Notes: generated by a model not told the origin, from the letters alone. A DNA stretch of 31,203 bases from Pelargonium cotyledonis (GCA_036897625.1 JAYMTA010000333.1:1-31203), one strand, 5' to 3'. Shown: positions 10,148-21,594, numbered from the stretch's first letter. Made by a program: numbers and translations.

Positions 10148-11740
10148 GGACTATCTTTAGATATAATGCCACATTTTAATAATTCAACTATTTCAACCTA
10201 CACAAGTGACTAATGCATCTTTAATTATATTTAAACTAATTAAAGTTCAACAATGACATGTGTGTATATAATCAATTAGATAATTATGGAGTAACACATG
10301 AATTGTTACGCAAACTTCACAAGGGCATGTGTTTCATGTATTAGCGAGAAATTCGATACAACACAATCAATGATGAATATGTAATTTTTAAATTAAGTCT
10401 TACAAGTACTGTACATTTCGGAATCCATGTCATAACTTTTTTGGATTTTATCTTAGATGTGCAAGTTCATGTGTGGATTTGAAATAAATAGATAGACATG
10501 AGTATTTTTCTTTGCAATACGTAATAAATTAGTCTTTGCTATTGTTTGATAACAATAATGTTCATTTCAACATGTAAATTCGAATTCCATGCAACATAAT
10601 CAATGTTAAATATGTAACAATTAAATTAAGTCTTATCAGTCATGCATATACCGTATATTTCGGAATACAAATATTTTTTTGGAAAAAAAGTTGTTGTAAA
10701 CCATGTCATAATTGTTTTTGGATTTTATCTTAGATGTGCTAGTTCATGTATTGATTTAAAATAAATTGATAGCCATGAAAAGTTTTCCTTCGAGTATATA
10801 ATAAACTTGTCTTTGTTATTGTTTGGCAACAAAAGTGTTTATTTCGACCCGACAATTTGATAAAACGTGACACAAAAAGTGAAGAAAAAATGAAGAATTT
10901 TTTTTTCTTTTTTCAAAGAAAGATTATGTTTGGTTATTACTCATCTAGTTTAAATAATATGCAAATAAATTTATCAAATATATAAAATATCATGTTGAGT
11001 TCACTTAGGATGCACTAATCCTGTAATTTTAGTTATGTATATCTTAAAAAATCAATTATATAAAGTAACCATATTTCAAAATACTTTGGTTATATTCACT
11101 ACCATAAATAAGTCACCAAACATCAATTAGTTCAAACAACAATGATGTACAAATTACAATTGCACATAAGTTTCACAGTTAAAAATCAAACACCATAATT
11201 GTTTCTTATTATCTAAAGTCGTCTAATAAGAAAATAATTTAAGTGCGCAAAAAATACTCCAAGACACTCTTATGAAACATAATAAATTATAACGTCAAAA
11301 TTAATTTTATACGTATTAATTTCTTTTTACTAAATTTGAATTGCGGCACTAGACTTAAGATATTGTCTATAATTGATGCCACGGTTTAATAATTCAACTA
11401 AAATAACAAAAATATTCGGTACATTGAACATTGTATCTTTAATTTCAACTGAAGTTCAACAACGACACGTGTATGAATCTCAAAATTAGGTAATTATCTA
11501 ATACACAAGTACTGTTACACGTGTAAGTTCACACAGGCGCGGATATCTCGCTTGCTATTGCGAAGTTCGATAAAACATAGTCAACTATGAATATGTAATC
11601 TTCAAAAGTTTTATCGGTTATGCATGTAACTTACAGTACGCGACACAAATAATTAAACAAGTTGACACAACTCATGTCACAACCTTCTTCTTTTGGATTC
11701 CATCTTAGGTGTGCAAGTTCATGTGTGGGATTTGCTTTGG
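10148..11740. repeat. Old three-copy direct repeat upstream of the F-box/FIST gene
   Basis: Three diverged blocks share an ordered set of motifs: about 10148-10575, 10576-10860 (partial) and 11349-11740. The order is ATGCCAC...TTTAATAATTCAACTA, GTTCAACAA[CT]GACA, an ATTCGA-type block with CAACATAATCAA/ATATGTAA, then TTTTGGATT...ATCTTAG[AG]TGTGC[AT]AGTTCATGT. Blocks 1 and 2 are adjacent; about 490 bp of unrelated AT-rich DNA separates block 3. Divergence and indels indicate an old duplication. The source element is not recognised and there is no ORF. Confidence 0.65.
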
Positions 11741-12146
11741 AATGCATGGAATCAACTAATCTTAGATGGGAATTTTTTCCTTAAGAAAATGAAGAAATCA
11801 TAGAAAAAAAGAGCAAGGCAAATCAGAGGCAGCAAGCTTTTAAGAAAGTTCAGTTATGAAAAATTAGCCAAATTCTCTCAAGTTTCAAACAAAATCTAAA
11901 AAACTGCCAGTCTGTCTACAAATTGCTATACACCAAGAACACCAAACCCAGAAGATCCCAAAATCATCAATGGCCATAAATGTAACCAGATTTCAAAGAA
12001 ACCCAACAATTTAGACTGAACCCACAAGCCACCCTCCTCCTTTACCTATAAAATCCACCACCTTTCTCACAACCCAAACACCACAACTGCTCTCTTCTCT
12101 ATCTCTCTCTCTCTCTGGGTTTGCTCTGTTCTGTGTCATTTTGGAA

Positions 12147-14761
12147 ATGAACAGCACAACAAAGAAGATGAATGACCCACCGGAAAAGGAAAATGTGGGT
12201 GGTGGATTTTCTCGGGTAACCGAAGACATACTCGACAATATATTCAGGAGGCTCCCGGCGCCGGCGTTCGCATCGGCGGCCTGTGTCAGCCCCACCTGGA
12301 ACAGAGTCTGCTCCCGGATCCTGTCTCGGCCCAAGCTCGCCTCTGCTCTCTCTGTAAACCCTTCACTTCAGGTCAGTTTTTTTTTTTTTTTTTCCTGCTG
12401 TGTAGTGTTTGGCTGCCAGGAAAATGTTGGGAAAGAAAAAGGGTGGTTGAAATATGAGTAAAAATGTGAACTTTTGAAGTTGTGTTTGGTGTTCTGAATT
12501 TTCTTAGAAACCAAACAGGGTTTAAGGTGAGAAAAATGAGCTTATGCAATTACTTATCAGCAATTTGAATATTTTTGTTATTGTAATTGTTAGGATGCTG
12601 TGAAGGAGGTGCTTGATAAGGTTCTATCAGAGCCCATCCGGCCACATTTCGCTATTGCTTACATTGGTCCCCATTTCAATCTGGAAGAAGCTCACCAGCT
12701 TGTATTGATTCTCAAATCTCAACTCTAATTTTGTATTTCCTTTTATGTTTCAGTTGTTTTTCTATGTTTCATTTAGATGTTTTGAGTTGCGGGTTTGATT
12801 ATGCAGCTAATAGAACGACTGGGCTTGAAAACCCCTTTGATTACTAATGAAACCAGAGGCATAATTGGGACTGATGTCCACACTAATGAGCACAAAGAGG
12901 TATGTTGTGTAGCACACCTTTCTAATTGGTTTCATTTGGTAGTCTAAATGGTGATTACATCAGTAAAAATCTAATTTTTTGTTATAATAAAATATGCAGA
13001 TGCAATGGAGTGGTGAAGGTGATGGTTTGAATTCTGATGAAAACAATGGAGGGATTGTTTTGGTTGTCGGGTTTTTACCCGGGCTTAAGGTCAATGTCAT
13101 CCCCTTCTATCGACCTGGCAGGGTATTGTTCTTGTCTTTAATTGTTTCAAGCTTTAATATATTTACTTGATTAGGCTTCTCGTAGAGAAAATTACAATTC
13201 TGCTATATGAAACAGGCCTGTCAAGTGGCTGGGGTTGGTCATCTTTTAATTGGTATTGGAGAATATACAAACTCTGTATCGGGTAAGGCGTGGCCATCTG
13301 GGATCATCATGTTCGGGGTAAGTTTTGTTTCAATATTTTTCTTATAGAGAAGAGAATCTCATTTATTTCCTTCTTGAACCTTTATTTTGTACTTACTAAT
13401 TTATGGCATGAATGTGTTTTAGGATAAGAACTGCGACATGCGCACAATTCTTGCTAAGTTGGGTCAGTACTTCGCCCTATATTCATCTCTTGCTCGTTTT
13501 GTTTCAAATTTAATGAACTATGGTTGATGTTACGTGACGTGGATTGTGTGTATCTTGCAGATTATGTTTTGCCTTCGGAAACATTTCTTGTGGGCGATTC
13601 AGGCGGATCTTTCTTGTACAGAAGTTCAGATGAATCTCGAAATTTCACGAGCCCTCTGTATATTATTGATGCAGTTGCTCTTGTTTTAGCCAAGGACAAA
13701 GACAAGCCTCATGGTAGTTGATTATCTTTTAAAATTAACTTAGATCCTGCAATCACTACAATGTCTACATAGTCATTTCACTTGTGATTTTAACCTGCAG
13801 ATATAGGAGAAACTCAGTTCCATGTGACCATGTCAACTGGATTATTACCATTTGGTCCTGAAATGAAGGCAGTTTCTGTAAATGTCAATGCACCTAACAT
13901 TTCATGGATCACTGCTCGATTAGAGGAGGAAAATGAGATTATCGTCGGCGAGATGCTTGTGGATGATATAAAATACGAGGTTTGAAAATAATTAAACAAT
14001 AAGTGTGTATCTAGTAATGCTAATTTCTCTTCTGATATGCAAAAAAATGGCAATGCATGCAGATTGGTGGCGATGAATGTCGCAATTTGTACATTGGGGT
14101 CACACAGCATTGGAGATCAATCTCTAAGTCAGGGAGTAGGAGAGTCAAAACACTGGCCTTTTATGAAGTTTTCGGGTAAGATAATTACATGTTTACACAC
14201 AAATAATGTTAATGTCATGATTTTTTCTTTTTTTCTCGAAATGTTTTTGCAATTATGGGAAGTAAAGTTACGAATGTGTACGATCTGATACTTGACAGAG
14301 GAGATGGGGATTGCTTCGTTGTTGATGGAACTGCTGTCCGGCCTGGGGATTCCTTCTTGTTCTACCATTCAGACTCGGAAACTGCATCCTCCTCTTGCGC
14401 TAACGCCACTGCCTATCTCGAAGGTTTGAAGGAAGAATTGAACAAAAGGAACACGTCCAAGAGTGTTGCAGATAATCAAGAGCAGCATAATGCAGTTTTT
14501 GGAGGTTTGATGTTTTCGTGCCATTTGCGCGGAGAGTCTTTCTTCGGATCCCCAAACGTTGACAGCTCCCCGTTCATTTCCAACTTCCCGGGAGTTCCAC
14601 TGGCAGGAGCATTCTGTGCAGCTGGTGAAATAGTCCGACCATGCACATTGAAAGGGCAGGAATTGGAGGATGAAGATCAGAATTCTGCAGGATGTTGCCT
14701 GAACATGTACAGCTCAGTGTATCTACTGATGTCGTATGCTCCGGCGGCTCCAGAGAATTAA
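12147..14761 (+). CDS. F-box protein with FIST N/C sensory domains (At5g63520-like)
   Basis: Predicted SCF E3-ligase substrate adaptor. Exons 12147-12371, 12594-12701, 12807-12899, 13000-13122, 13216-13317, 13423-13462, 13561-13713, 13801-13979, 14063-14175 and 14299-14761 join in phase into 532 residues; Arabidopsis At5g63520 is about 520. The start is the ATG opening MNSTTKKMND; the frame upstream offers only TTG. The F-box lies at about residues 21-62 (FSRVTEDILDNIFRRLP, then CVSPTWNRV). The remainder matches the FIST type shared with human FBXO22. FIST_N begins near residue 76 and runs through GGIVLVVGFLPGLKV and GDSGGSFLYRSS. FIST_C covers about residues 380-520, including GGLMFSCHLRGESFFG and PLAGAFCAAGEI. 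FIST is known from bacterial sensory proteins and is thought to bind small ligands. Substrate and ligand are unknown. The CT-rich leader and gene end are intact. Confidence 0.93.
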
Positions 14762-15145
14762 GAGTTATCGGTGATGATCAGCAAGAATGGGATGTGTTGA
14801 AGCTTGCAAGACTATTCGATCTGATGGTTTTTTTGGTTTTGTCATCTCTCAGCATTGTGTGTCTTTAATCTTTCTGAAATAATAACATAAGTAAGCATCA
14901 TATATTATCTGAATAAAACATATATCAGAATCAGACATGGTTTTGTTCTATCTCCATAACTGCATCTGAATGTTTCTTGATTATGATCTTGGTCTTCAAA
15001 TGAATCTGCACAATCACCAACTTAAAGATTGATTACAGAAAAAGAAATGATCTGAGAGTGATAAACAATGGAGAAAACCAATAAAAACATAGCATCAACT
15101 GTGTAGCTAAGAACAAGAAAGAGTAAAGATATTGGCACGGCTCAA
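14762..15145 (+). other. 3' flank of the F-box/FIST gene
   Basis: Probable 3' UTR with AATAATAACATAA and GAATAAAAC polyadenylation-like stretches near 14879-14920, then AT-rich sequence. No gene was seen. Confidence 0.45.
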
Positions 15146-15247
15146 TCAGATTAAAGAACCCAAAACAGTCGTGGGAAATTTGATTTGATTGAGCCATTCC
15201 AACATCTCTCGGATCTCTGCACGAACCTCCTTCACCGGATGATCCAT
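15146..15247 (-). other. Unrecognised 33-codon ORF with coding character
   Basis: The minus strand encodes a 33-residue peptide beginning MDHPVKEVRAEIREMLEWL and ending TTVLGSLI. The frame is open further upstream, to about 15280, where TTATTTAG and TTTCAG could act as splice acceptors. The composition is unlike the surrounding AT-rich spacer: balanced charges and a possible amphipathic helix over residues 4-21. No family is recognised. It may be a microprotein, the last exon of a lost gene or a pseudogene fragment. Confidence 0.3.
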
Positions 15248-15289
15248 ATGTGAATGATCTTCAATCTCGAGCAATCTGAAACTAAATAA

Positions 15290-16292
15290 AGAGAAGAGAA
15301 GAGAAGGGAAGACAAGGAATGTGAAAGCTTCAAGAAATCAAAATGGTTGAGACGTCCAAGTCATTGCTTCTTCTGCAAAAGACTCTACATTCAATCACTA
15401 TATTCAACTTCCACTTGGATTTTCCATCAATATCATATGTAGTTGTTGATGCCATTTTCTATTTCATTTGGTAATGGTTGCTTTTCTTGTAATATTTGTG
15501 GATGGAACCAAGAAAAATTCGAGTACATAATTACATTTCGTGCCGGCCTTGTCCCAGTTTCGATTTTGGGAGTTGTCATTTGTTAATATAATTATGATTA
15601 GAATATTTAATCAAGAAGCTACATAGATGGGGTTGTTGGAAAGTGTACAACATTAATAATTATAATTAGCAACAAGTCTAACAACTAAGTATTGAAGTAA
15701 ACGATATTTGGCAACACAATTTGAAATAAACAAAAACGATTAATGTAGATTTCATAGAAAAAATAGCAAGATTTTATTGGTGGAGAAGCTTCTTCTTGAT
15801 TAGAAACTTTTCACTAAAGACACCATAGACTCTTTCACCGATTGATAACCAATGATATACTTAATTCTTTGTCCCATTTTTTCATGATCCGATTGCATCT
15901 ACTAAGATTCTTTGACCAAACACAGCATCATTTAATATAGCATAGCTTAAACTTTGGTTAAAAGCCCTAATATTACATAATAATTATGTCATGATGGAAG
16001 CCATATTTGATTAGAGTAGTAGGTTCCTCGTTCGATTACACGGAGAGCAGAGAACGACAGTAGTTTTGGCAAAAGTAGCTAGTCTTACAAACACAACTCG
16101 AGACACGGGTAATAGGAATCGACATCTTCGATTCAAAACATGACTTGCAACGGCATCTTTTGAAATGGCCAGCAAAAATGAATTACAAAGAAAAGAAATT
16201 TGGAAGAAAAAAAACTCACTTTTTATGTCTTGGAGCTTGCTTTATTTCCCTACAAGGAACTGATACATGGAAACTTGACAAGACAACAATCA
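15290..16292. other. Intergenic spacer between convergent genes
   Basis: No gene or clear repeat was seen. The right part, from about 16200, probably contains the 3' UTR of the gamma-carbonic-anhydrase-like gene on the minus strand. Confidence 0.5.
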
Positions 16293-17512
16293 TCAAATAG
16301 AAATACCCAGCTTCTTCTTCAACTTTTCAACCTCCAGATATGCAGTTGAGTAGGGGAGGAACTCGTTGAAATGGCTTCTGCTCAGATCATTGATTGCAAC
16401 AGCGAGTTTGGGGATCTCCAGGGTCTCTTCGTGCGTCAGAGTCCTAACAAACCTAGCTGGATTTCCTGCCCAAAGTTCACCTGTTGGGATTCTCCTCCCT
16501 GGTGGAACCACAGACCCAGCTTCGAGGATAGAGTGGGTCTCCACCAAGGAACCTTCCATGAGAATGGAATGCTGCCCAATGATGCACTCTGGCTCAATTG
16601 TACAGGACCTCAATAGACTGTTTGCACCAATAGTCACAAACCTTTCAATGACCGTCTCTGCGGGCAATCCTGCAATACGGAAACAAGTCCTACATAATTA
16701 AGCTCACATGTCCTTGGAAGATTCTTTAACAGGGAACTGCATATTTGTATTACTTGCATTAAAAAGTCCAAGCATTCAGAGAGAGAGAGAGAGAGAGAGG
16801 TTACAGTAATACCCCAAAGAGAACCTTTCAGTGCCAACAACACCAAAGGCATTGTGTCATTTTAATACAGTTACAACCGAAAAAGGGGGGAAAGAGTTCT
16901 CCTCCAATAAAAACAATAAAAACAAAAATGAATCCACAAGTCTAATGATAAAAACAGGTAAACAGTGACTACAGAGAAAGTAACTGAACTACTTCCTCAC
17001 TTACAGTTTGATATCCATAGAGGATACAGGAATACGATCTTGCTGGGGCCATAACAAGCCAGCCTGTGGTAATAATAGTATGACTAAACTACTATAGATG
17101 ACAATTTCACATAAGATTTGGTCACTGTAAAAGTATACTACAATACTCTTAAACAAGATATACTAGGAGGGTTGAGCTTGTAACGATCCCACAAAATACA
17201 AAGGAGCAATTGTATAGGTCAACTCTCAGTCTCATGCAGTACTACCGGTGCAAATTTGTCCTATCAAGCATAAAGTTGCCAACAAAAATTATACTATTAG
17301 CCTTTGTTAACCAGAACTTCAAATTCTGAGTGATTCAGATGAATGGGTACTTCTGCTCACATTCCATTTTGGTTCAAAACAGGACTTTTGCTTAAGTAAT
17401 AATGTCAAATGCTCATTCAAAACCCACATAAATGCTCAGGAAAATATGTACTAGTAACTACACATCCTATTGATTAGTGAACCGAAAAGCATAGATGTAA
17501 GCACTGATACAG

Positions 17513-17573
<61 letters not shown>

Positions 17574-19780
17574 AAGTGAAAAAAATAAATTGAAAACTAG
17601 GAAATGCTGTAAATCAGATCATAGATCAGAGTATTTAAGATGATACAGGGTCATTCAAAATCTCAAACAATAGATTATGGTCTTCTGACCAACTGTTTGC
17701 CAACTATGTTGAAATTGGTGATATCAAAACTAAAATCAAGTAAAGAGTCTGCATGAGAGCTAGGATTCAAGTCAAGTCACTTAAAATTGTGGTGAATCAA
17801 AATCACTTGGTAAGGAGGAACAACTCTGCCAATTCTTTTTTCGCCTTGCATTTCCTTGATCTTGAGAAATAACATAAATTACCTAACCCTTCTACCAAAG
17901 TTCGTAGTGTATCCAAATCAAATTATTAGGCGATGTTAAGCATTACTCCAACCTAAAAGCTTGAGTTGTTAAGAGGAGGGCAAAATTATAATAGCGAGCA
18001 GTCTCAATTCTGAAACTCCACTCATGCACAATGTGGGATACTTCAACTCTGATCCTCATGTGTTTGTCTGCTCTTCACATGAACCAAGAATTGCCCAGGG
18101 AGGCAACAAAAATGGGCCATATCCATATGGACCCAAGACCAAATTAGTTATAACACCATATTACACTTAGACCTTAAAGCTTAAGTTGTTTAGTGGACGG
18201 CCAAACTAGTATATCAAACAATCTTAATCTCCACATACTTTCGGCATGGGATACTTCAACACATAGGATTTGAGGTCCCAATGAGCCTATAAAATGATAG
18301 GGCAAAGAACACCCATTGAGTGATGGCCAAAATGCAGTAAATGACCTAATATTTTATAAGGAGTTAAATAACAAAACAAATGCCCATTGAGGTGAAACTG
18401 TAAGATAATTTTCAGTCTACTGCTTTTAGTCTTTCATTTTTAATTCTATCCCTAAATTGTAGTTCTCAGACAAATGAAGGGAGCTAAAGCACAAGCACCA
18501 TGAAGTAAGCCTTGGCACAAGCTAATAACATAGGAAACGATTTTGGCTTCTTTTTCACACTACATCCTCCAGGACAAAAAAATAAGACATCGCTCATGAA
18601 ATCCTATTGAGTATTAAATTCATAAGACAGCTTTCTAGGTGACCTGAACCAGCCAATCAAGCTTCTAATGAGTCTAAAAAAACATGCCACTTTTCCTTGG
18701 GGTCAATTCTGATGAGGAGAAGGCCCACAGCAAACCTCCAAACAGCAAGTAAATCAACTAAAAATGTGAATCTGCATTCAGATACTACCCGATAACAGGA
18801 TCCCACAGCAGACCCTTGTTGGATTCTCACAGCCTACACTTGTTAGCAGCGTCCTAGCCACAAATAATTAATCTTCATATATATTATTGTAAGAAAATTG
18901 TGGTGATTGTACACCACTAATCCTAGGTTCTCTCAAGTACCCAAATTCTTATATGACCTTATGGCTCACCATCATTGCTGATACATAACACATATTCTAC
19001 TTAAGTTAATTATGATCGACTAAGCCCTCCTCTAGGTTGCATAAATAGTAATAGAGCTCATTTTAAATTATACCCAAATACACAAATCAAATAATCTCAC
19101 TGTACAGATTATATGTATTACAAAAACACAGACAAGTAGCAATTCAGTAGTAGTCTAATTAACAATTCAAAGGCTACAATAAGCTAAAAAAATGCAAAAA
19201 GATGAACCATTATTTGCAACAACAGTGTCAATTAGATAGCTCATAATTAGTTATTTCCGACCATTCATAATCCAGCCCCACCTTCCCAAAAAATGTACAT
19301 GGCACAATCAGAAAACAACTGGGCATGATTTCCCAAACCCTAACTCTCAATACAACACATACAAAATCAACAAATAGAAAAAGAAAAAAAAAACGAACCT
19401 GTAGGGGAAGACCAGGCGGCGTGCACGACGCAGCGCTCCTGGACATTGGAAAAGAACCCGACAGTGATCTTGTTGAGATCGCCCCGGAGGACAGACCCGC
19501 TCCAGATGGAGGATCCGTCGTGGACGGTGACCTGACCCGCCAAGACGACGTTGGGCGCCACGTAAGCATCAACCGCAACATCTGGGAGCCACTGCCCCAG
19601 TGGAATTATCATCCTCTGTCCCCTATAGTCCCATTTGACTCGATCCGGCGACGGGGCGATCGCCTTGGCGGCTTCTGTGGCCACAGCGCGGCGGATGAGA
19701 CGGTGGTGGTGGTGATTTTGAGATGCGAGCGCGGCGGCCGTAGCTAGGGCTCTTCGGGATAAGCGAGCTAGAGTCGCCAT
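16293..19780 (-). CDS. GAMMACAL1: Gamma-carbonic-anhydrase-like subunit of mitochondrial complex I
   Basis: Left-handed beta-helix subunit of the matrix-facing carbonic-anhydrase domain of plant complex I. Exons 19399-19780 and 16293-16669 (minus) join in phase at G128 into 252 residues, the length of Arabidopsis gamma-CAL1 (At5g63510). Residues 1 to about 40 are rich in Arg, Ala and Ser with few acids, as expected for a mitochondrial presequence. The diagnostic blocks VKWDYRGQR (48-56), VLRGDLNKITVG (97-108), NVQERCVVHAAWSSPTG (112-128) and CTIEPECIIGQHSILMEG (150-167) are present. Of the three zinc-binding histidines of active gamma-CAs, only H120 is kept; the other two positions are A143 and R148, the known state of the CAL subtype, so catalysis is unlikely. 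The single intron is 2,729 bp. The gene is convergent with the F-box/FIST gene. Confidence 0.95.
17514..17570. repeat. (GA)n microsatellite, 57 bp
   Basis: Uninterrupted GA dinucleotides inside the gamma-CAL intron. In the transcript (minus strand) this is a pure CU tract. Confidence 0.97.
17951..18261. repeat. Pair of diverged direct repeats in the gamma-CAL intron
   Basis: Blocks at about 17951-18050 and 18171-18261 share ACCT[AT]AAAGCTT[GA]AGTTGTT, a GG[GC]CAAA segment, an A[AG]TCT[CT]AAT segment and GGGATACTTCAAC in the same order and spacing. They look like two remnants of one dispersed repeat. The family is not recognised with confidence; a decayed LTR-element boundary is one possibility. 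Confidence 0.5.
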
Positions 19781-20058
19781 TTCTCAAGGAAGAAACTGGT
19801 TCAGTAGAGTTTGGTACTTCAATGGTGAGACTGCGAAATTTGGAAATGGAGAAGGGGAGACAAGACAACATAAGAGGAAATCTGATGAAATCAAAGGGTG
19901 TTTCATGTTTGTGTCGATATGGGCCAAGATCTTTTCGTTGTGGGCTTGATTTACCAACTCAGGGCCCAACTCATGGTTCGGCTTCTGTAGTTATTTAAAT
20001 AGGCCAAGCCCAACTCGTATAGAAAGCTAGACCACAAAATTATGGGCCGTGAAGGTGT
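19781..20058. promoter_or_regulatory. 5' UTR and proximal promoter region of gamma-CAL
   Basis: The region immediately upstream of the minus-strand ATG at 19780 should contain the leader and core promoter. GGGCC/GGCCC-type motifs occur repeatedly (near 19962, 20005 and 20044); such site II-like motifs are common upstream of plant genes for mitochondrial proteins. The transcription start is not identified. Confidence 0.4.
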
Positions 20059-20104
20059 GATCATACCACATATAACATAGTTGCATGTTATATGTGGTAT
20101 GATC
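20059..20104. repeat. Perfect 19-bp inverted repeat with 8-nt loop
   Basis: The arms GATCATACCACATATAACA (20059-20077) and TGTTATATGTGGTATGATC (20086-20104) are exact reverse complements around an 8-nt loop. It lies about 280 bp upstream of the gamma-CAL start codon. No terminator role is expected in a nuclear pol II gene; it may be a short foldback element or a cruciform. Confidence 0.95.
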
Positions 20105-21289
20105 TCAAGTGTTAAAAAGCTTTTATTCTGGTTGGATATCGGTTGAGTATAGTTGCATGCATGATCCTTTTCACTTTGCATATTTTTTAGATTGAAATGG
20201 ACATTTATATCTATCCACTTTTTCTTTTTTTTTTTTCTTTCTTTTTGTGTATGTGTGCAATTGAGATATTTTAAAAATTAACTTTGTTCGAACTCAGCCC
20301 CTTTCCCTAGGAATCATGAAGATTTTTTGTGTTCATGTACTTTCTCACATTGAAAGACAGTTTGAATCTCACATTTATATAGCTAGCATCTAGATTCTTC
20401 AAGGAGTGGGATAACCCGCCATGCGGACACCAAGCACATATATGTAATATTAGGTTCATCCTGAGCGGGCTTAATGATGGGGTAGCTGGTAAGTACTCGC
20501 AAATGTTTCAGACATGATACACTTCAGAGCTACTTTATGGATTAGCATTTTCGACGATCTTCAGTGTCCTAGCACCTCAAGTATTCTAAAGAGATGGCGT
20601 CATAATAATGACATAGTCGATGCCTCATCTTTGTGTCTGGATGCCACGTCATTTTCAAATCATTTATATGTCATCATGGTATTGTCATACAATGAATAAA
20701 ATCACAATTTGATCTCGTGACATCATAGTAACACACATTTGGCATCATTAAGATTTGAGCCTGATGACAACCAATCACAACGTCGTACATATCCCCCTCC
20801 TCACACATCTTCCTTTTCAAGTATAAATATCATAAAACCATAAGGTATGAGCCCATATTTAAACTTTGAGCATTTAATTGCGTCACTTTTTTTCCTATCA
20901 ACAACGGGACATTATATTCGAATTAACAATATTTTTCACTTCCCAAAAAAAACGTCACTCTATACCCCCACCCCACAAATCATATCCCATTGGTTGTACA
21001 ACTTTCTCTCAATATTTATCTAGAAATTCAAAAGTACCCTTAGCTTGGTGGTGTGTAACACAACAGCATATATCATTTTAGTTCTTTCCCTTCAATATGC
21101 CCCACATGATCATGATCATGATCATGATCATGATCAACTACAAATTCCCCTTAAAGATGTGAAAGAATATTTGTGCGTGGCATGATTATCTAAAAGATAT
21201 TGTTGATGATAAAGTAGCACAAGATATTTTATGCAATGATCTTGGACCATATGATTTCTTGTTCATGATCTATCTTCTGCATATACTAC
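20105..21289. other. AT-rich spacer, no gene seen
   Basis: No supported gene. It contains a perfect hexamer microsatellite (CATGAT)n at 21105-21136, a self-complementary unit. The short ORFs at 20514-20699 and 20878-21081 show no features. Confidence 0.5.
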
Positions 21290-21594
21290 TATATATATAT
21301 ATATAGAACTTATCACCTTGCTTCGAAGTAAACAACCAACTCACTCACAGAAACAATCAAAAAACCCTATACGATCATGTCTTTGTATTAATCAGCATCA
21401 AATAAACAAACCTACATGAGCTTCAAAGCTCATCACTCACGTCCAATTTCAACTGGACCGACATAGCTTCTTCTCTCCATCACTACTCCAAGCTCTCTGA
21501 TAATTCAGGGCCTCACAATGTCGACGACACCATTGACGCAAGAGCTGCATCTTACATCTCAACTGTGCAACAGCGTTTTAGGCTCGCAACTTAA
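21290..21594 (+). pseudogene. Remnant of a small plant gene, family not recognised
   Basis: A TATA-rich stretch (21290-21305) is followed by a leader-like AC-rich segment and an ATG at 21377 whose frame stops after four codons (MSLY). A different frame is open from 21406 to the stop at 21594 and reads like real protein. It includes SNFNWTDIASSLHHYSKLSD and ends DARAASYISTVQQRFRLAT. That frame has no ATG. The two frames suggest a frame-disrupted small gene, or an unseen first exon or assembly error. The C-terminal helix vaguely recalls the short terminal motif of DUF761-type proteins, but this is not secure. Confidence 0.45.

Larger units (their letters stand above)
16670..19398 (-). other. 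Long intron of the gamma-CAL gene
   Basis: The intron has canonical borders on the minus strand: GTTCG after CCTACAG at the donor and TATTGCAG at the acceptor. It holds two GA microsatellites (16780-16799 and 17514-17570) and two diverged direct repeat blocks (about 17951-18050 and 18171-18261). No nested gene was seen. Confidence 0.85.

Noticed and set aside
12011-12334. 107-codon minus-strand ORF over F-box exon 1
   Set aside because: Antisense shadow of the well-supported F-box exon.
16366-16701. Plus-strand ORFs over gamma-CAL exon 2
   Set aside because: Antisense shadows of a conserved exon.
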